A DNA stretch of 33,461 nucleotides from a virus: positions 1 through 33,461 of IMG/VR virus record IMGVR_UViG_3300025732_000152; one strand, written 5' to 3'. The number at the start of each line of letters is the position of its first letter. Position 1 is the stretch's first letter. This document shows positions 5,265 through 15,100 of the stretch, one piece after another. The notes beneath the pieces are model-generated. The model was given only the letters and a program-made list of their open reading frames with translations, was not told the DNA's origin and did not search any database. Position numbers and translations under genes: made by a program.

Positions 5265-6145
5265 TCATCACTAACAAATACAACCTACCCCAGACCTTCG
5301 TCAACATCACGAAGCGCCCGACCTACTCCAAGGGTAAGGCTCACCTGTCTGTGACCGAGCTCATCAACTCACCCCGCATCGTCCAGTTGCGTAAGGCCCA
5401 CGAGCAAGAGATTGAGACAGACGTGGCCGACATGGTCTGGTCTATCTTTGGCACGGCCATCCACGGCGTGCTAGAACATGGCAAGGATGACAACCACTTA
5501 GTCGAAGAGCGCCTGCACGCACAGCTCGATGGTTGGAATATCTCTGGTGCTATTGATCTGCAGATCGTGAACGAAGACGGCAGCATCACCATCAACGACT
5601 ACAAGACCACGGGCGCATGGTCAGTGATGAACGAGAAGATCGACTGGGAGTATCAGCTCAACATCTACGCATGGCTAGTTGAGACGGTGAAGCAAGTCCC
5701 GGTCAAGAATTTAGAGATTGTGGCCATCATCAGGGATTGGAGCCGACGTGACGCAGCTCTCAAAGAGTCGTATCCTGACGCCCCCATCAAGACAATCCCG
5801 ATCCAGCTATGGCCATACGAGATGAGAGAGTCGTTCATCCGCGAGCGTTTGATCAAGCATTCAGAAGCAGAGTTTCAGTTTGATACTGGAGACGACCTGA
5901 CCCAGTGCAATGCCGACGAGATGTGGGAGAAACCAAGCACATACGCGGTTAAGAAGAAGGGTGGAGTCAAGGCACGCAACGTCTGCTCTACCTTAGAAGA
6001 AGCCAATATCAAATTGGCCGAGTATGGGAAGGACTACGAAGTTGAGGTCCGCCCCGGAGAAAGAACCCGCTGCAAAACCTTTTGCCAGGTCAGCAGGTTC
6101 TGTGATCAATATCAATCCTACCTGGCGCAAGGAGAAGTCGAATGA
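5261..6145 (+). CDS. PD-(D/E)XK (RecB/Cas4-like) exonuclease
   Basis: The 294-residue protein shows the order of the PDDEXK_1 superfamily: GTAIHGVLEHG with His68, GAIDL with Asp99, NDYKT with Asp113 and Lys115, and EYQLNIYAWL with Gln132. These are the usual metal-binding and catalytic positions of RecB/Cas4-type nucleases. The C-terminus holds three cysteines (C271, C275, C281) and two more lie upstream, so an iron-sulphur cluster as in Cas4 is possible but the spacing is not standard. With the ERF annealing protein three genes downstream it most likely forms the phage's end-resection and annealing pair. The start overlaps the methyltransferase stop (ATGA). Confidence 0.85.
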   Translation: MIITNKYNLPQTFVNITKRPTYSKGKAHLSVTELINSPRIVQLRKAHEQEIETDVADMVWSIFGTAIHGVLEHGKDDNHLVEERLHAQLDGWNISGAIDLQIVNEDGSITINDYKTTGAWSVMNEKIDWEYQLNIYAWLVETVKQVPVKNLEIVAIIRDWSRRDAALKESYPDAPIKTIPIQLWPYEMRESFIRERLIKHSEAEFQFDTGDDLTQCNADEMWEKPSTYAVKKKGGVKARNVCSTLEEANIKLAEYGKDYEVEVRPGERTRCKTFCQVSRFCDQYQSYLAQGEVE

Positions 6146-6363
6146 AAGACATAGCAGACAAGTTCGTTACCAAGGTGTACAAGCTGGGCCAGATCATTTA
6201 CGTCCCGCACTATCAGGATGCCACGGCATTTGTGCGGCCTGGGTTCGGCCACTTCCACCGTGATGTGTACGCAGAGAAGGAGCTCATCGATGCAGGGGCC
6301 ACTCCTTCTACGTTGTTGCTCTGGCCGCGTTCTCGCTTTGGCAGCATGAGTAAGGGGGCCTAA
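6142..6363 (+). CDS. Small phage protein in the recombination operon
   Basis: This is a 73-residue product starting MKDIADKFVTKVYKLGQ, coupled to the nuclease gene by ATGA. It has a compact beta-type sequence with several aromatic and His residues (IIYVPHYQDATAFVRPGFGHFHRDVY) and a short basic tail. No known motif is present. Placement between the nuclease and the annealing protein suggests an accessory role in early DNA metabolism. Confidence 0.7.
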   Translation: MKDIADKFVTKVYKLGQIIYVPHYQDATAFVRPGFGHFHRDVYAEKELIDAGATPSTLLLWPRSRFGSMSKGA

Positions 6364-6537
6364 ATGAAAAAAGAACCTATGGTCCACCACACCAAGCCCG
6401 CCGGCCTGATGAATCCGTTTTTTGTTTACAAGAAGGGATCAGACGTCCAGCTCCTGTGGCGCAAGCACGGGTGGACCCCGCCTACTGAGTATCGCAATGA
6501 CTATGAGTTCGCCAAGAACCGAGAAGGAACAAAATGA
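6364..6537 (+). CDS. Small phage protein, 57 residues, LWRKHGWTPP motif
   Basis: An ATG immediately after the previous stop opens a 57-residue frame, with AAGGGGG as ribosome-binding site. It reads MKKEPMVHHTKPAG early on and LLWRKHGWTPPTEYRNDY in the second half. Short proteins with a W-x3-GW-x-PP-x-E pattern occur in other phage early operons without assigned function. Its stop overlaps the ATG of the annealing-protein gene (ATGA), so translation of the two is probably coupled. Confidence 0.65.
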   Translation: MKKEPMVHHTKPAGLMNPFFVYKKGSDVQLLWRKHGWTPPTEYRNDYEFAKNREGTK

Positions 6538-7235
6538 AAGAGATCTTCGCAGCACTGACCAAGGCCCAGAAAGAGTTCGGGCCTGCTCTCAAGACGAGCA
6601 GCAACCCACACTTTAAGACTCGTTACGCGGCCCTGGATGCATGTATCGAGGCAGTGATTGACGCCTTGAACAACAACGGCATCATGCTCATGCAGCAGAC
6701 CCACCTGTGTGATGACGGGGTGATTGTTGAGACCACGTTCTTGCACGAGTCTGGCCAGCAGTTCAGCGCCGGTAAACTGCACATCCCCGCAGCCAAGCAC
6801 GACCCCCAGGGTTTCGGTGGCGCGCTTACCTATGCACGCCGCTATAGCCTGCAAGCCGCCTGCGGTATCGCACCAGAAGACGACGACGCCAACAAGGCTA
6901 CGGCTTCCTATAACGAGCGTAAGAAGCCTGAGGCTAAGGTAGAAGAGGTCAAGCCCACACCTAAGCCTGAGCCTAAGCCCTCCCCTGAGAAGAAGACGTC
7001 AGGCAATGGTGGTGAGTGGAACATTGTGCTCAAGGAGAAAGATGGCGGTGACTGGGCACAGGCCATCATGGATGCTGTTGAGGTTGCCCTGGAGCTGGCC
7101 AAGAGCGCAGAAGACGTTAACAACATCTTCCGGGTTAACAAGGTTCACTTCGACCGCCTGAAGGAGGAGACACCCACCATCTACGCAGACGCACTCGAGC
7201 TGCTCAAGAAAACCAAAGGTTCATTTAAGGAGTAA
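6534..7235 (+). CDS. erf: ERF-family single-strand annealing protein
   Basis: The N-terminal 120 residues carry the ERF core: SSNPHFKTRYAALD (22-35), GGALTYARRYSL (95-106) and the acidic DDDAN after GIAPE (112-120). ERF proteins anneal complementary single strands and promote recombination or circularisation of phage DNA. A Lys, Glu and Pro-rich linker follows (about 130-156, with KPEPKPSPEKK), then a separate C-terminal helical domain of about 75 residues of unknown role. The start overlaps the stop of the small upstream gene. It is encoded close to a PD-(D/E)XK nuclease and within the same region as a RuvC-like resolvase, a complete recombination set. Confidence 0.9.
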   Translation: MKEIFAALTKAQKEFGPALKTSSNPHFKTRYAALDACIEAVIDALNNNGIMLMQQTHLCDDGVIVETTFLHESGQQFSAGKLHIPAAKHDPQGFGGALTYARRYSLQAACGIAPEDDDANKATASYNERKKPEAKVEEVKPTPKPEPKPSPEKKTSGNGGEWNIVLKEKDGGDWAQAIMDAVEVALELAKSAEDVNNIFRVNKVHFDRLKEETPTIYADALELLKKTKGSFKE

Positions 7236-7237
7236 AC

Positions 7238-7498
7238 ATGGACTATCCCAATCGCGGAACACTCTGGTCTAACCAGTACAAGAAGACAGACACCCAGCCT
7301 GACATGAAGGGGGACATCAAGATCGAGATCGACCTGATACGTGAGCTCATCAAAGAGGCCGAGTCAGACCATGTCGTGATCAAGCTCGACGGCTGGGTCA
7401 GCAAGGACAAGGATGGCAATCGCAAGGTTGGCCTGAAGGTCAACACCTACAAGAAACCCGCAGCATCTGCACCTGGAAAGGATCCCTGGGATGACTAA
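7238..7498 (+). CDS. Small protein with acidic SSB-like tail, after erf
   Basis: This 86-residue protein starts MDYPNRGTLWSNQYKKTDTQPDMKGDI and ends GKDPWDD. Phage proteins with NRGxLWxN...PDxxGDI starts and VGLKVNTYKK segments are common beside annealing proteins. The beta-rich centre (HVVIKLDGWVSKDKDGNRKVGLKV) and the acidic, aromatic C-terminal tail resemble single-stranded DNA-binding proteins, whose acidic tail recruits partners. I infer a possible ssDNA-binding or accessory role. It lies two bases after erf, with AAGGAG before its ATG, and overlaps the next gene by eight bases. Confidence 0.7.
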   Translation: MDYPNRGTLWSNQYKKTDTQPDMKGDIKIEIDLIRELIKEAESDHVVIKLDGWVSKDKDGNRKVGLKVNTYKKPAASAPGKDPWDD

Positions 7499-7760
7499 TA
7501 CCATTACTGTATCTACCAAGCCCGCCAAGCGCGGCCGTCCTCGTAAGGCTCGTGTTGGCCGTCCGCCGACTGACTGGGAGAAGCTGTCCAAGCAGCTGCA
7601 GGAGGCCCTGGAGTCCAGCGTCAAGGAGAACAATGATCTGACCAAGGCAAAGGCACGCATCATCAAGATGGCACATGAGCTGGAGAAGCAGGTCGTCGGC
7701 CTGACCGCCGTGGTTGAATTACTGGAGGAAAAACTTGACCGAGCCAACGATTCAATTTGA
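7491..7760 (+). CDS. AT-hook and coiled-coil protein
   Basis: The 89-residue product has a basic N-terminus with KRGRPRKARVGRPP (residues 13-26), two adjacent GRP cores as in AT-hook DNA-binding motifs. A heptad-rich helix from about residue 30 to the end (LSKQLQEALESS, LEKQVVGLTAVVELLEEKL) probably forms a coiled coil. The layout suggests an oligomeric minor-groove DNA-binding protein. It overlaps the genes on both sides. Regulation or DNA packaging in the early phase are both possible; this is inference from motif and context. Confidence 0.7.
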   Translation: MTNTITVSTKPAKRGRPRKARVGRPPTDWEKLSKQLQEALESSVKENNDLTKAKARIIKMAHELEKQVVGLTAVVELLEEKLDRANDSI

Positions 7761-8160
7761 AGGCGTCAAGGCTGGGTTGAAACAGTCTAAGGATGGATAT
7801 ATCCTGACTTTGGCTGTTCACCCAGATGAAATACCTGACGATCTAGTTCGTGACTTTGTTGGCTCCCGGTATGTTGTTGTAATGGTGCGACTCGACGAGA
7901 ATGAGCAACCCATGAACCGCAATAACGAGTTTCCGGGAGACCATGCTGTCAAGATGGCTGGTATCCTGTGCCGTGACCCAGACTTCTGGGAATGGCTCCA
8001 CGCCAAAGAATGGTTATTTGAGAAAAACGAAAAGGCTTGCACTGAATGGCTAATCTCTTACCTTGGCATTGAGTCCAGGAAGGAGCTAAAGACAGATCAG
8101 GAAGCACGCGAGCTATTTGTAAAACTAAAGAACAGTTTTGACGCATGGAGGCGTTCATGA
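7735..8160 (+). CDS. Conserved phage protein of early operons, TTG start
   Basis: I place the start at TTG 7735, because GGAGGA lies five bases upstream and the product then begins MTEPTIQFEGVKAG. This 141-residue protein has a beta-rich N-terminal part (KQSKDGYILTLAVHPDEIPDDLVRDFVGSRYVVVMVRL) and a helical second half (AGILCRDPDFWEWLHAKEW, then YLGIESRKELKTD). Proteins with this order are widespread next to phage recombination genes but have no assigned function. It overlaps the coiled-coil gene by 26 bases, and its stop overlaps the next start (ATGA). Confidence 0.7.
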   Translation: MTEPTIQFEGVKAGLKQSKDGYILTLAVHPDEIPDDLVRDFVGSRYVVVMVRLDENEQPMNRNNEFPGDHAVKMAGILCRDPDFWEWLHAKEWLFEKNEKACTEWLISYLGIESRKELKTDQEARELFVKLKNSFDAWRRS

Positions 8161-8429
8161 AGAAACTCATCCCCTACAGCGTGTACTTGCCGCCCGAGTA
8201 CCACGACCAGATCAAGGAGCTGGCCAAGGAGCGCAAGGCATCGAGCACTGTACGTGATGCTATCCAGATGATCTTGGATGGTGACGGAAGCTACGACGCC
8301 GGCTACCGCAAGGCCGTGAAGGACTGCATCAAGGTCATTGACGCCTGCAAGGAGATCGAGCACATCGCTATCAAGGGCAAGTACTTGAGCGAGGTCTTGG
8401 TTGACCAGTTGGAACAACTAGAGCCGTGA
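8157..8429 (+). CDS. Ribbon-helix-helix-like DNA-binding protein
   Basis: The start at 8157 (MKKLIPYSVYLP) follows GGAGG by five bases and overlaps the upstream stop. Residues 4-10 can form the beta ribbon (LIPYSVYLP), followed by a helix (PPEYHDQIKELAKER) and a second helix after KASSTVRDAIQMIL. This is the order of a MetJ/Arc-type ribbon-helix-helix fold, in a form common in phages. A second helical part (45-90) may be for oligomerisation. It may be a transcription regulator of the early operon; the targets are not visible here. Confidence 0.68.
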   Translation: MKKLIPYSVYLPPEYHDQIKELAKERKASSTVRDAIQMILDGDGSYDAGYRKAVKDCIKVIDACKEIEHIAIKGKYLSEVLVDQLEQLEP

Positions 8430-8632
8430 ACAAAGAGAAGTACGCCTATAAGTTTGTCCAGCTTATCAATGAACATGATGAGCAGGAGATGATCCCACTG
8501 CTGGCCGGGATGTACCTGGCAGTAGTTGGGACATCGCTAGAGCTTGGCATGTCAGACAACATGATCCGGGCGCATATGGAGCGTGCTATCGATTACTTTG
8601 AGGCTCAGAACATGGATACAACGAGGCACTAA
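8426..8632 (+). CDS. Small helical phage protein, GTG start
   Basis: The GTG start overlaps the TGA of the preceding gene (GTGA), and the 68-residue product begins MNKEKYAYKFVQLINEHDEQ. It is entirely helical in appearance, with a hydrophobic middle helix (LLAGMYLAVVGTSLELGM) not long enough to be a confident membrane span. The next gene begins within its stop codon (TAATG). There is no recognised family. Confidence 0.65.
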   Translation: MNKEKYAYKFVQLINEHDEQEMIPLLAGMYLAVVGTSLELGMSDNMIRAHMERAIDYFEAQNMDTTRH

Positions 8633-8823
8633 TGACTGAACATGAAGAAAACCTACGAGACCTAGCCGCCATGTTTGCCTTGTGTGGTTTGCTTAACAAA
8701 AACGGTTTCTATGAAACAGCCGCCAAGGATGCCTACGAGCAGGCAGACATGATGATGGACGCCAGGAAACCCGTGGAGGAGGCTGGCATTGTGGCCATCA
8801 AGAAGAGAAAGAAGGCGTCTTGA
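8632..8823 (+). CDS. Small helical phage protein with basic tail
   Basis: This 63-residue protein starts MTEHEENLRDLAAMFA and ends IKKRKKAS. An acidic and hydrophobic helical N-terminal half contains a single Cys (FALCGLLNK), and the basic C-terminus could contact nucleic acid. Translation is coupled on both sides: TAATG at its start and TTGA at its end. Function unknown. Confidence 0.65.
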   Translation: MTEHEENLRDLAAMFALCGLLNKNGFYETAAKDAYEQADMMMDARKPVEEAGIVAIKKRKKAS

Positions 8824-9116
8824 ACTACCGCAACTCCAAGCTCACCGAGGCCGTGCGCCAGCTACCCTGCCAGCAGTGCGGCATCCAGGATGGCACGGTG
8901 GTAGCCGCGCACTCTAATCAGCTGAGGGACGGCAAGGGTAAGGGCATCAAGGCCCACGACTTCAGGATCGCAGCTCTATGCTATCGGTGCCATGCAGACT
9001 TGGATCAGGGCAGCAAGATGAGCAAGGAAGAGCGTAAGGAAGTATGGGAAGAGGCTCACCGGGGGACTATCGGTGAGCTCTTCTCTCGTGGTCTTATTGA
9101 CGTTGTAAAGCCTTGA
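8820..9116 (+). CDS. YbcO/DUF1364-like zinc-binding nuclease-type protein
   Basis: The TTG start overlaps the upstream TGA. The 98-residue product contains LPCQQCG (Cys-x2-Cys), AAHSNQ with a His and Asn, GKGKGIKAHD and LCYRCHADLD (Cys-x2-Cys-His). This order matches the DUF1364 (YbcO) family of lambdoid phages, an HNH-like zinc fold thought to act as a nuclease. It is the last gene of the rightward operon, and its final 23 bases overlap the end of the convergent giant gene. A role in processing recombination intermediates fits its location but is inferred. Confidence 0.85.
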   Translation: MNYRNSKLTEAVRQLPCQQCGIQDGTVVAAHSNQLRDGKGKGIKAHDFRIAALCYRCHADLDQGSKMSKEERKEVWEEAHRGTIGELFSRGLIDVVKP

Positions 9117-12100
9117 TACGTTCATTGAAGTTATTCATCATCCGTTGCTTTTGTTCTTTGTAGCGCTCGATCTGGGCCTTGGTCTGCTCAGTCTCCGGGC
9201 GCTTTTGTATTTCCTTGATCGTCTTGTTAATCTTGGAAATCTGATTCTCCAGGTTGTTGGCGTTCTGGATGAATCGGTACTCGGGATTATCCTTCATGAA
9301 CTCTGAGAGATTCTCACGCTTCTCCCGCATGCGCTTCATCTCACCCTCGAGCTCAGCCAACATCGTGACGTTCTTGTAGAACTTGTCCGACACAGCTGAC
9401 GGGGTCTCTGTCTCACCATAAGCCTTGCCCAGGATCGGCACCTTGTACGGCGGGGTTTCTTCACCCTCGACCTTGGCCTTGACGAAGCCGGCAGCTTTGG
9501 CAACCTCACGACCCAGGCCACCCACGTACTGGGAGAAAGCATAGTCAATGTCGTCAGCGGTCGGGCTGAATGCCCCGATGCCGTACTTACCACCACCCGT
9601 CAGGTAGTTGATACCGTAGGCCAGACCCTGGCTGATAGCAGATGCATTGTCTCGGCTGCGCTCCCATCCAGGCGACGGATTGGTAGCACGGTTCTCCTTG
9701 GAGATCGGCCGGCCAAAGGCATCCTTGTTCTCAGCGATAGCAAAAAATGGATCTGACAACGTGGGCGACAGGGTCTGGATCAGGCCGCTAGAACCCAGCG
9801 GGTTGAAGGCATCCAGCACAGCAGAGGCAATGCTCAGTATGGTCTTGGGCAGATCACGCTTGCCCGTCATAGCCCCGGCCTGGGTCAGTGCATACTCGGT
9901 CACCAGGCGTGCCACGTTGGGGAACACGTTCAAACCCAGTGGCATCGGGATGATTGCGTAGCCTTGGCCAAACGGGTTGGGGATGATCAGGTTCTTGTTC
10001 TTCAGGAACTCAGGGGGCTCGTCTGCGTCAAAGCCTGCGAAGGCCAGGAGCGCAGCTTGCATTGCCCCAATCATCATGCCGCCAGCGATAACAGCCTTAC
10101 CACCCTTTGTCAGGCTGATCTTGCCATTGTCATCACGCTTGAAGAGCAACTGAGCCATACGGGCAGAGCCCTGCACAGAGGCGTTCAGGAAGGCATAGAA
10201 GGCATTAGCATTGGTAGTCCAGGATCCTTTACGGTTGAAGTTAACCGTAAGGTTCTTGGCCAACTCAGCAGCCCGATCCTCGGACATGCCTGACTCCAGG
10301 CCAGCCTTGAATGCTGACAGACGCACGGCGTTTTCCATGGCGTCGTTGTAGTCAGACAACCAGTCAGCCACAGACTGGGCAACCCGGCGCACATTAGAGC
10401 GGTCCAGACGGGCCATCTCACGTTGAACCAGGGTTGCCTTGTCCTTGGCGCGCGTGAACTGCTCGCGGTAACCAGTCTGGCCACCAGCGTTAGCGAAGCG
10501 CTCGTACAGGTCGATCCACTCCTTAGCCTCGGCATCCTTCGGGGTCTTGCCGCGCAGGTCACGGTAGATAGCTTTGAGCGCAGGGATAGCCCCGGCCACA
10601 ACTTCCATGCGCTTGTCTGCGATCGGAGTGCCAGTCAGGTTAACGGCTGCAGACTCCACGTCACGCACAAAGTTCCAGGCACCGAACACAGGGTTGAACT
10701 GGGTGTTCATGGCCGCGATCAGGCGGGTCAGCTCAGCAACCGTGTCCAGCCCGTTCTCAAGCTGGTTGGCGTCCAGGTTCTTCAGAGCCTTGACCATACG
10801 TTTGGCACGCTCATCAGCCGGGTTAAAGATGATGAACCGGTCTTTGCCATTGATACGAACCGGGAACACGTTCTCTGCATTAAGAACGTTGGGATTGATT
10901 CGGTATTGAACCAGTCCTGTTTTCTTATCGATGCTAGGACTGCGTGGTTGCTGGAAGATGTTCTCTGCCGTGTCAGGATCCAAGCCCATAGCCTGGAGCT
11001 CGGCGATCAGCTTCTTCTTGTTCTTGACCGCATCAGGATTGATGGGCATCCAGAACTCAGGGTTGGGAGCCTGCAGAGCCATGCCGTACAGAGCACGACC
11101 CACGCGGGCTTTCTCAGACCTGACGATCGCCATCTCACGCTGGAGGGCAATGTTGTTCAGGATATCCACAACCGTCTTCAGCGAGCCGGTAGCCGTACGG
11201 GAGAAGTCACCCTTGATGGCAAAGCCCTTACCCATGCCAAAGCTCGGGTTCACAAAGTCCAGCTCGTTGGGATCGCGCTTGAGCGGGACGTAGTGCTTGA
11301 ACATGTCACGCCAAGAATCGATACGCTCCTGGGTTTCAAGCCCGTTGGCCACCAGCATGTCCTGGGTGCCCTCGACAAACTTGTCGATGTCCTTGGCCAG
11401 CTCTTCGTACTTAGCTTTCTCTTCCTTGCTCAGGCCGTTGAGATAAGCAATTGCATCATCAGTGGGGATGCCAGAACCAGCGTCAGGCATGCCAGGGTTA
11501 CGGGCCGCGATGAGATTGTTGTATTCCTGGGCGTGGCGGTTCTGCAGGTAGAACTCAAACTCGTCAACCTTGACGCCCATCTTGTCCATCTTCTCGATGA
11601 ACGGACGGAAGTCACGCTTGAGGAAATCCATGGTCTGCTTTGAAACACGACCGTGGTACAGCGTCTCTTTCAGGTAGGCGTCAAAGCGGTCAGCAATCTC
11701 GCCAATGCCTTTGACCACAGCCTGCACAACACGCTTAGTATCAACGTGCTTGTCCTGCCAGCGGTATGCCCAGTCGTCCATCTTGGACTTCTCAGGAGAA
11801 TCCCACACAGACAGAGGAGCAGGCTTGCCCTTGTAGTTGCGGCGCGTGTTCTCATCCAGGTTGAGCATGCCCATCACGCTGGCTTCAACGTAGTCATTCA
11901 GGGCCGCTTTGGTAAAACGTTCACCCTTAGACGTCATGATGTCGTTGAAGATCCGATGCACAACGTACTGGTTGTCAAACCCGAACATGTACTTCAGACC
12001 TTCGAACAAGCGCTTAGCGGCTAGGACAAACTTATCCCAGGCGGTACCCAGCTTGCGCGCCATCAGCTTCTCAGCATTGACAGCCCAGTACTCAGACGGG

Positions 12101-15100
12101 TTGATGTACTGGTAATAGTCGTAGCTAGGCATCAAGCCCATGGCATTTTTATATGCCTCGATCGACGGGTTCTCAAAGAACTCAAGGATCGCCTGGAAGT
12201 AAGCCCGGGCCTTGGGAGACTTCTCTTTCTTGATCGCTTTACCCAGCTTGTCTGTCCAATCCATGATCAGGTCTGCCGCAGCATCAGCAGTCATCATCTG
12301 CTCGAGGCCATGGGTGACCTCGTGACGAATGGTCACAGGATCTTGGACGCCGTTGGTTCCTTTGTACAGACGGACCAGACGAGCCAGAGAGAAGAACTGA
12401 CCAGCGGCATTACTGTCTGCCGGCTGTTGTTTGACCGACAGGTTCAGCCCTTCCAGCACGAAGGGGAACTTCTCGTACATCGTCTTGATGGCAGCGTACA
12501 CGTCATCGCTGATGTTGCCTTCGTTCCACTGCTTGGTGGCCTGGGCAAAGAAGTTCTTGGCGTCTGTGCGCTTGACCTTGCTTGCAGCGATCTCATCCTT
12601 GAGCTGGCTAGCAACATCATCAAGCGTATTGATTTCCTCTTGCTCATTCAAGCCGGCTTCACCCTTTTTGAACTTACGCATGATCGAGCCACGCTTCTGA
12701 CGCAGGCTCTGGTATCTACGGATCAACGTCTCGCGGTCAGCAACAAAATTACTCGTGGTATCCAGACTCTCACGCTCAACATCAGGCTGTACGTTAGCCA
12801 GAGGAATCTTGGGAGCAAACATCTCCCGAGCTTCGTCCTTGTGGTTGTAAGCAATCAGAGTCTCGCCCCGGTCAGCCAACAGGTACTGGATAGCTTCGTT
12901 GGCTTTATCCTGGTCATAGACCGTTGCGCGCATGATCTGGCCAGACTTGTACAAGTCACCAGTGATATCGGTCAGGCCCTTGTCCAGATAGAAAGAACCG
13001 CCCTCACGCTTGGAGCTGGGTGTAACAAAGCGGTACTCAGTCCCGCCCATGTAGGCAATTCTCAGATTCCCATCCGGCGTGCTGATCTCAGCATTACGGC
13101 CAAATGTGTTGAAGAAGTCCATTACCGCGGCAAGGTTCTTCAGGCGTACATCTGCGTTCTTCTGAGCTTTCTCAAAGTCAAACGTGCGGGGCATCAAGAT
13201 ACCCTGGGCCGTTGTTCCATCATCCTTGGTATAGGTGATGATCTGGCCCATGTTGTTGACAGCAGCAAACCCAGCCAGGATGTTGCCGGTCACCATCCAA
13301 CGCTTCTCACGGCGCACAGTTGCACCCTTGTCGAACAGATCCAGCATGGGGATGTATTCGAACTTGTCGGTCTCTTGGTTGAACCAAGGTGTCTCAGTCT
13401 CTCGCTTCAGCTGGTACACGCTACCAATCTGAGAGAACGTCATTGAGATGGACTTGGCATCCCCGTCAGCCAGGGCAATCGTCATCTTCCAGTCAGAGCC
13501 GGCCGCAGGGTTCTTGGTCTTTTGCTTGTTCTGGATGTCGGTCACAACGCCCTTGACCAGCATACCCTTGGAATGCTTGACCACCACAGGAGTGCCGATC
13601 GGGAACTCAGTCAGGACCGTCTTAATGTGGGTGTATTGGGCGTTGTTTTGGCTTTTGAAGTTTTCAATCTTGACGCGATCAGGTTCCTTCTCTGCCTCCA
13701 TTTTCTCAACAGCGGCATTAACATAAGCCTTGTGGCGAACGCTTAATTCGGATTTTTTGTTTCCTGAACCTGAAATAAGATTTTCGTCAACCTGACGCTC
13801 GACCTCTTCTTTGGAATAAGGTTTGACCGTGCGCTTAACGTCCACCTTTTCCATGATGGCGGGCCTGGCAAAGACAGACGGATCACCCTTATCCTCGGTG
13901 ATGGCAACAGACGCAATGGTCTTGGCATCCAAGTCAACAGCCTTGGCTTCCAGCTTGTTCGTGCCCATGCTATCTTCACGCTCGATCAGATCGTTGTAGC
14001 GCTCAACCAAATCCTTATAAATCTCTTCTTGCTGTTTAATCGACAGGATTGGGATATACCCAGTTAGCTTGCGAATATCTTCTTCGCCGGCCTCGGACGG
14101 ATCCTCTGCAATCTCCATGATCTTCTTGCCGCCCAGGGCTTCATAAACCTCTGGGTTGTCACGCAGGTATTCCTGGGCAACCTGACCACCATACTCGTTC
14201 ATGAAGTCAACAGCGCCTTCAGCCGTCACAGCGGACTTGCGTGAAGCCGTGGTGTTGGCGTTCAGGCTGGCCATCTTCTTGAGCAGGATGGCGGCAGGGC
14301 GCATCTCAGCGGGGATGTCAGCCATCATCTGAGAGTACGCAGGCGGGATAACCTGACCAGTACGGTGAACACGGCCCAGCATCTGCATGTGGGTGTCGAT
14401 GTTTACCTCTGGTTGAACAATGATCATGTGACGCTTACGCTGATCCTTGAACTTGCTAGAGGCGTGCAACGACAGTCCGGTAGAACCAGCCTGGTTCAGG
14501 ATAATTACGTCAACTGCGCCGCTGTTAAAGTTTTTGACAGCCTTAACACGTTGCTTGATGTTGGCAGAACGGCTAGTCAGGATGGGACGGCCACTCTCGT
14601 AGTTCAGGGTCATGGTACGACCCGTGATCTCTTCAGTCTTGTAGCCTGCCTTACGCAGTTCTGCATGCATGTAGTCAATCGGAGACATGGGTGCAGAACC
14701 AAAGCCAGCATTCTCAATGAACTTTTGAATATCATTGAATTGCTTGGTCAATTCAGGCCCAAGGTCGGCGTCCGTCAAACGATACTCTTCACGTTGTCCG
14801 TTCGGGCGTTTTATTGTGACAATCCGTTGTTTCTCAAGGTAACGGTTGTACAGATCCTTGAATGACAGCTCAACGGCATCGCCAACGTTCAAGTCCATAT
14901 CATCAGCATAGCTCTTCAAGAAAGAGCCCATGGTATTAGATACGGTCATGACAACCTTCTCGCCAGCCTTCAATCTCTCGATAGCGTGACGTACAGAGTC
15001 CTGCGCCTTCAAAGACAACAACATCTGGTTAATCAGATTGTGCATGGTTGAACCAAAGTTCGCACTCTGCACCTTAGTCTTTTCGCCTTCTATGGCCAGC

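Noticed and set aside
10423-11643. Plus-strand frame of 406 codons opposite the giant gene
   Set aside because: Antisense shadow: Leu, Val and His-rich composition mirrors the codons of the giant gene, without a start site or motif.
12310-13446. Plus-strand frame of 378 codons opposite the giant gene
   Set aside because: Same mirror-type composition; the other strand codes conserved metallopeptidase-like and flanking regions.
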